Assembly: GCF_901933205.1 (NCBI RefSeq) | Contig: NC_044596.1 | Span: 6,072,214 to 6,136,213 of the forward strand | Direction of reading: 5' to 3' | DNA length: 64,000 nt | From: Camarhynchus parvulus | Taxonomy: Eukaryota > Chordata > Aves > Passeriformes > Thraupidae | Shown: piece after piece, positions 48,445 through 64,000 of the stretch | Layout of the letters: each line of letters starts with the position of its first letter | Numbering within the stretch: the first letter of the stretch is position 1 | Notes under the pieces: model-generated | Seen by the model: the letters and a program-made list of their open reading frames with translations, nothing else | Database searches by the model: none | What the model was told of the DNA's origin: nothing | Made by a program: the position numbers and the translations under genes

Positions 48445-48479
48445 ACCTCTCCTCCTCCTCCTCCTCCTCTTCCTCCCAG
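48445..48479 (+). promoter_or_regulatory. splice acceptor tract of the first coding exon made of (CTC)n
   Basis: CCTCTCCTCCTCCTCCTCCT runs into CTTCCTCCCAG, with the AG at 48478-48479. The pyrimidine tract of CAMK1G's first coding exon is therefore a trinucleotide microsatellite. Confidence 0.8.
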
Positions 48480-48504
48480 CGTTCCTGCTTCCACTCTGGA
48501 GGAG

Positions 48505-56735
<8,231 letters not shown>

Positions 56736-58215
56736 TGGAGGCAGCCATGTGGTCAGAGGTGAGTGCCCTGCAATCCCATCTTCAGCTGCTCCTAATTAAT
56801 CCAATTAGGGCAGGCAAGAGGGAAAGGCAGAAATAGCACGGTGACTGTACACCAAATAAACCAACCCAGGGTTTTTGCAGGAGGAAAAGCCTTTCACCAA
56901 GCGCCTCTCCAGCCATGACTCAGCTCTCAGCTTCCACCAGGGCCATTCCCCCTCGCAATGCAGCTTTTACATCCCAACGAGGCTGCCCAGGAGCCTGAGA
57001 GAGGGAGCCAAGCTTGGGTTTGTCACACCAAGCTCTGCACTGATTTCCAGCTATTCATGGGAAAAACACCGATGCAAAGCTGTCCCTCAGCTGGGATTGG
57101 GCTGTTCAGGCAGGGCTCAGCTGGGGCCATGAGCAAAGGGCTCAGCACGGGCAGCTCCTCTCTTTCCCAGGTTTGGCCCAGGCAGGCTCGAGTGTCTCTG
57201 TGAGCAGAGCCCAGAGAGGCTCGTTTTGTAAAGCAGAGTGAAACAATGCGGTTGGATCCTGTCTGACCACAGCTTGGCTCAGCCCTGCCGTCATTTGCAC
57301 CGCCCTGTGTGTGAGCAGTGAGCAGCTTTGCTGTCAGACCCTGCTCTGAGCAATGTCCCAAAGGTGAGCTCCTGCTGGCACAGCTCTCCTCAAAAGCCAC
57401 ATCAAGAGAGCTCCCTCCTCTCATGTCCTGTGCCAGTCTCTGCTGATGAGGCTGTTTGATCAGCACAGCGGATTAACAGCACAGACAAACGCAGTTAGAG
57501 CCACTGCAGACTCCAGAGAGGCCAATTCCCGCAATCAGAGCTGGGACAGCCCTTTGTGAGAGCCACAAAGGGACCCGAGCTGCCCCTGCCCCATTGCGGC
57601 TCATTAGCAGGGAACAAAGCCCTGTCCTCACCTGGAATTCTCTCTCTTGCAGGACCAGAAGGGCTCTTTGACTCTTTTCTGTGCTTCAGAGCCGGCAGTG
57701 CGAGCAGAAAGGAGGCTGTGCCCTGCCAGCAGCTCTGGAGAGCAGGGGCCAGCTGGGTCAGGGGCACAGCAGTGCCAGGATCCATCCCTGCGGGCAGCTC
57801 GGGCTGTTTCTGGATCATTCCAGCCGGGAGGAGGCGAGGGAAGGTCTGAGGCTCCTGCTCCCACACCCAGTGTCCACTCTCATAGGGCATCCTCAGCTTG
57901 TGTTTCCTGTTTAGCTGTCAATGCACCAAGGCCCTGCACAGCGTCAGCCCCGCGAACCAAAGCCATGGCGAGCTTCACTCCCGGGGCAGCTCCCTGGTTT
58001 CTGCAGCCCTCACCCTCTCCTGTCCTGGGGCTTGGTCAGTCCAGGCTTTGGCACTCTGAGTTCAGCTGCCCAGCCCTCGGTGCAGCCCCAACAGGAGAGA
58101 GAACCTGCTAGAAACCTCCCTGTGTGTGACAATGCCACAGCAAGGCCTGAGCTCCCCCTCCAAGGCTGTAATTGCACAATGAGCACTTGCTTAATAAAGC
58201 TGAGATTTGTTTTGT
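56736..58215 (+). other. CAMK1G: CAMK1G 3-prime untranslated region (inferred)
   Basis: Downstream of the TGA at 56733-56735 there are two AATAAA signals: 56855-56860 (short form) and 58193-58198 (long form, followed by a T/G-rich TTTGTTTTGT). No other gene is seen in the interval. Which signal is used cannot be decided from sequence alone. Confidence 0.5.
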
Positions 58216-58660
58216 AAAGGGCCTCTTGGTTATTCATAGAGATCTGACATGGAAAATGTCTGTCAAGTCCCTCCTAAAGCTTTCCCTGTGCATCCCAGAC
58301 CTGCCCCCCACTGATGTTTTCTGGCAAAATGTTCTGTGGAAAATAAGCAGATTGTGGCAGAAAATCAAACAAGACATCTGACTTCACCTTTGACTGTGAG
58401 CCTGTGTTTGTCCGATTTGCATAAATGTAGGTATGTTGTACAGAGGGAGATAAAATTCTCCACTTCTCTGATCTGCTTATTTGAAGGAAGATCTCAGAGG
58501 GAAGTACTGAAGCCGTGGCATGTTTGAAGAATTAACTGCAGCACAGATAATAAGCTTTAAAAGACCCCACAGGAGGGCTTTAATTTAAACAGTGAAATTC
58601 AGCTTAAAGAGCTTGAATTGGCTAAGAGAAAAAAAAATAATTTCCCGGTTTATAAAACCC
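58216..58660. other. gap between the converging 3-prime ends of CAMK1G and LAMB3
   Basis: About 450 bp of unique sequence with no recognised feature. Confidence 0.45.
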
Positions 58661-58669
58661 TCTGGAAAT

Positions 58670-58923
58670 AACAACCTGGGGATGTGTTTATTTGCCATGG
58701 GAGCCTGAGGTCTCTCCCCCTTTTTCCTCCAACCACTGGGCAGCTCTGGCCAGTCCAGCCCCCTCCATGGGGGTGCTCCTTCGCTTCAGTGCAGCTATTT
58801 TCCAGAGGTACGGAAAATTAACTTGCTAAAAATAGGGAATTGGGCACAGGGGAGCTCCAGCTGGAAAGTGGGATGAGCGCAGCAGTCGCTGTGTGCAGAG
58901 GAGGCAGCCATGCCCGGGGCTGC
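58670..58923 (-). other. LAMB3: LAMB3 3-prime untranslated region (inferred)
   Basis: Reading on the minus strand from the stop at 58924-58926, the first AATAAA is at 58687-58692 (TTTATT on the plus strand), giving a short UTR of about 250 bases. An alternative ATTAAA is near 58579. Confidence 0.5.
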
Positions 58924-61900
58924 TCAGGAGCAGCTCTCGTAGTAGGCGACTTTCCTCTTGATGCTGTCCCGGATCCTGCCCGCCCTCTCCTCCAGCCCCG
59001 ACAGCCGTGACGCCCTGGACACCAGGGCCTTGTTGCCCTCCTGAATTTCTGACTCTAGAGCTGAGGAGAGAGGGCAGGGAAGGGAAGGGTTACATGGTGG
59101 GGCTGGCTGAGCCTCCGCCTCGCTCCTGCACAGCTCTGACAGCGCAAGAAAACCAACACGCTGCACTCCCTCTGCTTCCCACCCTCTAAGAGCCCCCAAA
59201 CACCACTCCCTTTAGTTCTGAATGCCAAAAAATGGAAATGAGCGTGTGGAGGAAAACAGGAGCACAGTGGCACTGCAGGCAGGGCTTCCCTTTGTGGTGG
59301 CACCCTTGAAAACTCTCGGTTTCCTGGCACAGCAGCACCAGCTCCAGCCCACATCCCGCCCTCTCACTGCCCAAAGTGTGCTGTCTCCTGTCACAGACAT
59401 CTTTTGTAAAAAATCCTTTCCTTAGGATTTTTCCTCCTGAGAAGCTGAGAGGCCTCAGGAACAAAATGTAAACAATGGTTATCTGCTGCTGTGGAATGCA
59501 ACAGGTGCATCTGTGATTGGTCTCATGTGGTTGTTTCTAATTAATGGCCAATCACAGTCAGCTGTAGCTTTTGTTATCATTCTTTCTTTTTCTATCCTTA
59601 GCTAGCCTTCTGATGAAATCCTTTCTTCTATTCTTTTAGTATAGTTTTATGTAATATATATCATACAATAATAAATCAGCCTTGTGAAACATGGAGTCAG
59701 ATCCTCGTCTCTTCCCTCATCCTCAGAACCCCTGTGAACACGGTCACAGTCTCCCTCATCGCACCACAGCAACCCAAGCCCTTCCCCAGGGCACGATGGC
59801 ATTGAGTTAGTGAGAGCCTTACTTTGCATCCTGAGCATGATGCCCACGGTCTCCTGGAAGAGCGCCTGTGCCTCGCGGCCGATGCTCTGCACCCTCCTGC
59901 CGCGCTCGCCCAGCGCCGGGCCCTGCCCCACCCTGCTCTGCAGCTCCGAGTACAGCTCCTTCACCTGGGCAAGGGCCTGGGGAAAGGCAGAAACACTGCA
60001 GGTAACGCCCAGCAGCCTGGGCACAGGGCTGTTTCCAGTGTTGGATCCTGTTTGGATGTTAAATGGATGTTAAATGTTAAACAGAGCATTGTCTGTTACC
60101 AAATGTGCGCCAGTTTGTGATGCACGCACAGACCGACAGACAGCTCCACGAGCTGCTCTGCCTCAGGCAGGACAGGCCAGAAATGGCCTTTAGGATTGGA
60201 AATGGCTCTGGAGAGGCTCAGCAGCGGGCCAATGCTGTGGTGTGACAGCTCAGCAGCCATGACTGCACAGGAATGTGTCCTGGCATCACCCAGGGCACAG
60301 CTGGCTGTGCTGTGCTGGCAGCGGGCACACCCTGAGCTGGTACCTGCTGGGCCCTGCTCTGAGTTGGTACCTGCTGGGCCCTGCCGGCCTGCTGTGCCGC
60401 TGTCCCCGCCGTGTCCCTCATGTCCCCGGCCCGCAGGCGGTTCTGCTCCGTGCTGCGCTGCAGCTGCGACAGCCGCCCGGCCAGCCCGGCCAGCCCGGCC
60501 CCCATGGCCACCACGTTCTTCTCAGCTGGCCCGAGGACAGCCTCGATCTGCGGGCACAGGGAGCCCCGGTAGGATGGAGTCACGCCCAAAGGCTCCCCGT
60601 GCCAGCCCTGCTGGCTGAAGGACACACACGGGGCACAGGGAGGCCGCCAGGGTCCCTCACCTCCTCCACGCGCTCCCGGATGAAGCGCAGCGAGGAGCCC
60701 GAGCCCCTGAGGGCCCCCTGCGCCTCCAGCAGCACCGTGTTGGCTCGCTGCAGGCTCCCCAGCACCTCCTCCACGCTGCCCTGCACGGCGTTCGCCCGGT
60801 TCCTGCAGAGAGGTGGGAAGCAGCCAGGAGTGAGGGTGGAAAAGGGCAAAGGCTCGGAGTCCAGGGCACAGAGGTAAAATCAGGGATCTTGGGAAGCAGG
60901 AGAGGATTGCTGATGGGAAGGTCGCAATGTCCCACCACCAAAACCCACACATCTGGACTCCAGCAGGTCTCCTTGTGAGAGGAACATCAGTTCCACTTCA
61001 CAGCCTCAAGCAGAGGAGACAAACTAAGAGGGGGGGGGAAATGCCTTCCTTCAAACTAATCCAAAACGTTTATTTTGTGGTGCACGACAAGGTGTCCAAG
61101 GGAAAGCAATAACCATGGAAGCAGCCCCAATGAACAGTTTACTGCTCACAGTGGGACTGCTCGGGCTGGGTGACAGAGCCCTGGAGAAAGCCAGGCTCCC
61201 CTGTCTCATCACTTCCAGCAGCTTAAGCAGGTGTCAGACACTGCCAAGGAGTTTACAGATCTATCCTGCTGACCTTCTCGCTGGGGTATTGCTGCAAGTC
61301 AACTTGTGACAAAGCAGATGCTCCAAATTGGCAAGGACACCCTGTAATTACTTTTTAAGGGACCGTGGAATAATTGTCCCAACTTTCACCCAGAAAACAA
61401 ATAGCCCATTAACTCTCCCCATGCTCTCTTGTGCAATTAGGATGTAGGTCACCAATATCAGCTAATACCAGGGCAACGCTGTCATCTCCCAGCACAGGCA
61501 CTCAAGATAAGAGCAAAGCCTCCCCTGCTTTCCATAAAGCCCTTCTTGTCCTGGAATCTATAACAGGATCTATCCTGGGGAGATTTATTTGCACTGGGGC
61601 CCCGGGAGGTGTCTGGAGATTGCAGACTCGTTCTTTTAGGCACTGGATGGACACAGAAGATCCTGGCCTAAAACTTCAGATTGTGCAAGTCAGGACAGCT
61701 CGGGCAGAGCAAGATTTGAGCCCAGCTGAGAACCACCAGTTGCAGCCCAGCCAAGGGACCCTCGGCTGGCAATGGCTTGAACCCCCACCCACCTGGCCTG
61801 CTCTGCCTCCTGCTGCAGCCTCTTGGCCCTGGCGATGTCCTCGGCCGTCTGGGCAAGGATGTCCTCGGGACACTGCAGCTCCGCCGCCAGCTTCTGGATC

Positions 61901-63900
61901 TCGCTCATCCTCCTCCGGACTGCAGCAGCGTCCGTGGGGAGGCGCAGGGACAGAACTGACTCACTGATCTCCTGGATGGAGGCTGGATCCGTGTCCTTGT
62001 CTGCAGAGCAGGCAGACACACAGCGTCAGGGAAGGTGGGAGCACGAACGCAAGGGAGGAGGAGGGCAGACACCCATGCACGTCTCACACACATCTCCTCA
62101 TTCCAGACAGCCTCCAGCATCCCTTCTGGACCCATCTCCTTGAATTCCACACACTTCTCATTCACACCAGTAAAACTTTCAGGAAACAGCTGAAGTGATG
62201 CCTTGAGTTTGGCAATGCTAACACCACGGCTGAGCCCAGTCAAGCAGCCCTCACTGAGCAGATGAGGGTGTGCTTCAAGACAAGCCTTTTTTCATTTCAC
62301 AAATACAAGTTAATAAATCAGAAGCAGGCAGAGCCCAAGGGACATTAGCCCTGCGATTAGCTCAGAAATATCTTCACTCATCATTAACACCAGGCAGCAC
62401 CAAATGACCTGATTTTCTTATTCGGCTAATGCTCAGGAGGCTCATTATGTTATTACAATCTGTCTGTGAACAATAAGTCATCCCATCAGTTTGTAGGACA
62501 ATAAGGAATCCTCATCTGATTAACAGCCTGCTCCAGAGAAGGGTCATCTGTGTGTTTATCTGCATCAGTGAGCATGGCCAGAAAACCTCAGTGCATCAGG
62601 TCACTGCTGGCTGCAAACCCCCATCCCTGGAGCATCTGGGGACACCTGGACATGGCACTCAGTGCTCTGGGCTGGTGACAAGGCTGGTGACACAGCTGTG
62701 ACTGTGACCTTGGAGGTCTGTGCTGAACCCAGTGATTCTGGGACCACTCGACAGAGCGGCTGTGCCATGCAGGAGGCAGGCTGCAGCCCAGCCCTGCCCT
62801 GCCCTGGTACCTGCCATGCAGGAGGCAGGCTGCAGCCCAGCCCTGCCCTGCCCTGGTACCTGCCATGCAGGAGGCAGGCTGCAGCCCAGCCCTGCCCTGC
62901 CCTGGTACCTGCCATGCAGGAGGCAGGCTGCAGCCCAGCCCTGCCCTGCCCTGGTACCTGCCAGGAAGGCGCGCAGGCGCTGCAGGAGCTGTCGTGCACG
63001 TCTCACATCCCCCTGGAGCTGTGCCCTGCTGAGCCCCAGCTGCTCCGCCAGCCGCCGCGTGCTGCTCTGGATCTCACTGGCCGACAGCTCTGTCCTCTGG
63101 ATCTGCACACAGAAATCAATCACTGCTGGGGCCTCTGCTCCCTCCAGAGCCCGCAGCCCTGGCCTGGGCCAGGCACGATGCTATAATGCCATAAAGATGC
63201 AGCTATTCCCTGTTCTCACTGTGGCAGAGCTTCAAAAGGCTGTAAATGTTAATGACTGAGGGTTGGGTCCACAAAGGAAGCTCTCAAAGAGAGGCAGCAC
63301 CATTCAGCTTTTAAAAACACCTTTGAAATGCATTTTGAATCACTTTGAAGCCTCACTATCTCTTTGCAAGGCACAGAAAGAAGCTGAAAGGGCCCTAACC
63401 CATGAGCTCTCTCTGGTTGCATCAAACCTGCAGAATCTGAGAGTTTTCCGTATTCCCAGCCCTCCTGCCACACTGATCCCAACCCAGGAGGGAGAGAGGT
63501 TCCCTTGTGCTGTGTCCAATGCCTTCAGCTGGGGAGGAGGCAGGACCCACACACAGCAGGGAGCCTCCCACTCCAAAATCACTGCGTGTCTGAAGCTGCC
63601 CAAGGGGCTAAGCCCCGAGCAGGGTTAGAGGTGGGTATTCCTCACTCTGCTGTGGTAAGCAGGGTTCAAGCAGGGACGGGCAGTGCCCGCACTCACCAGC
63701 TGTGCCGTGCCCCGCAGCCGGGCGCTCAGGCTGCTGAACTCCTTGGCCGCCCGCCCGGCCGCAGCCAGGGCCCCGCTGGCCAGCGGGAAGAGGCCGTGGC
63801 AGGGCCAGCCAGCCCCGCAGACAGAGCTGTTGTCCCGAGGGCACGGCAGCCCCTGGCAGCGGGCAGGGGTGCACGGCTCCGCTCGGGCCCCTCCGCACAC
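58924..63900 (-). CDS. LAMB3: laminin subunit beta-3, C-terminal 388 residues (partial gene)
   Basis: Laminin beta-3 is a secreted chain that joins alpha-3 and gamma-2 in laminin-332, which anchors epithelia to the basement membrane. Seven exons, from 5-prime to 3-prime: 63697-63900, 62958-63102, 61793-62000, 60661-60802, 60371-60547, 59823-59976, 58924-59060. All have AG/GT borders, and their phases agree at every junction, giving 388 residues plus a stop. The first exon encodes a cysteine-rich linker ([10 protein letters not shown], with an NSS glycosylation sequon). The rest is the long alpha-helical coiled-coil that assembles the trimer. The motif [18 protein letters not shown] matches the laminin beta family, and so does the end [11 protein letters not shown], whose cysteine forms the C-terminal disulfide with the gamma chain. 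The N-terminal LN and LE domains lie beyond 64,000. Splice-donor repeats in two exons are described separately. It converges on CAMK1G, as in human. Confidence 0.95.
59389..59748 (+). mobile_element. solo LTR of an endogenous retrovirus (ERVK-like) in the last LAMB3 intron
   Basis: 360 bp starting TGTCACAGACATC and ending CACGGTCACA, with perfect 6-bp target duplications GTCTCC at 59383-59388 and 59749-59754. It contains an AATAAA polyadenylation signal (in ATACAATAATAAATCAGCC). No internal viral sequence is present. It is antisense to LAMB3. The 6-bp duplication points to a class II (ERVK-like) element. Confidence 0.93.
60339..60385 (-). repeat. 27-bp direct duplication over a LAMB3 splice donor
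   Basis: GGTACCTGCTGGGCCCTGC occurs at 60339-60357 and again at 60366-60384. Read on the minus strand, each copy ends CAGCAG/GTACCA. The upstream donor (GT at 60370-60369) is used in my model. The second lies 27 nt further on and would add nine codons in frame. Confidence 0.9.
60803..61794 (-). other. LAMB3 intron, nothing else recognised
   Basis: The interval 60803-61792 is intron on the minus strand, with unique sequence and no further feature. A G-run of nine occurs near 61031-61039. Confidence 0.4.
62764..62958 (-). repeat. 49-bp minisatellite carrying copied splice donors, LAMB3 intron
   Basis: Four units of exactly 49 bp. On the plus strand each contains GCCATGCAGGAGGCAGGCTG and CAGCCCAGCCCTGCCCTGCC, then CTGGTACCT. 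GGTACC recurs at 62806, 62855, 62904 and 62953. On the minus strand the last of these is the real donor GGCAG/GTACCA of the exon 62958-63102. The other three are identical copies of it in the intron. Confidence 0.97.
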
Positions 63901-64000
63901 CTGGGCAGGGAGAGAAGAGCTGGGCTTGGGCAGTGCCCGGCTGGACGCACCTCGGTGCCCGTGGGGAGGCAAACTCAGCCCCACAGGGGTGGCACACCCT
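63901..64000 (-). other. LAMB3 intron at the window edge
   Basis: On the minus strand the pyrimidine tract CTTCTCTCCCTGCCCAG leads into the exon starting at 63900. No coding exon fits in the remaining 50 bases before the edge. Confidence 0.6.

Noticed and set aside
63949..64000. Possible LAMB3 exon at the window edge ending GAG/GTGCGT
   Set aside because: The only frame whose end phase fits the next exon (phase 0) contains a TGA, so no coding exon fits.

Overview
The window is nuclear DNA of a bird, most likely a songbird microchromosome. The evidence is a GC-rich, compact locus with CR1 LINE 3-prime ends, endogenous-retrovirus LTRs of an ERVK-like kind with 6-bp target duplications, and a very high density of minisatellites. 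Bird-ness is inferred from the CR1 and LTR types plus the gene order; the species cannot be read from the sequence.

Layout. Bases 1 to about 45,000 contain no protein-coding gene that I can support. The one well-supported gene there is the microRNA miR-205 (hairpin about 22,892-22,990, + strand). A CpG island with a CCAAT box and a consensus splice donor lies 3.3 kb upstream (19,265-19,640). A strong splice acceptor lies at 22,168. Together they suggest a spliced host transcript like mammalian MIR205HG. The rest of this part is unique intergenic DNA, CR1 and LTR remnants, and about twenty tandem arrays. A second CpG-rich patch with a good TATA box (14,015-14,560) has no recognised gene.

From about 45,100 to 58,200 lies CAMK1G (+ strand), a calcium/calmodulin-dependent kinase of the CaMKI family. 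It has a candidate non-coding first exon and eleven coding exons (48,505-56,735) that join in frame to a 526-residue protein ending in the CAAX box CLIM. From 63,900 down to 58,924 lies the 3-prime part of LAMB3 (- strand). Seven exons join in frame to the last 388 residues of laminin beta-3; the 5-prime part is beyond the window. The two genes converge tail to tail. The order miR-205, CAMK1G, LAMB3 matches human chromosome 1q32, which supports all three calls.

Functionally, miR-205 and laminin beta-3 (laminin-332, epithelial basement membrane) are both epithelial genes, while CAMK1G is a membrane-anchored kinase best known from neurons. The most unusual features are tandem repeats that touch gene structure. 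A 49-bp array in LAMB3 copies a splice donor three extra times. A 27-nt duplication in another LAMB3 exon gives an in-frame alternative donor. A coding repeat lengthens the CAMK1G tail. An inverted pair of CAGGTG E-boxes lies in the putative miR-205 host promoter, and about 39 more CAGGTG E-boxes lie in a 1.1-kb array between miR-205 and CAMK1G.
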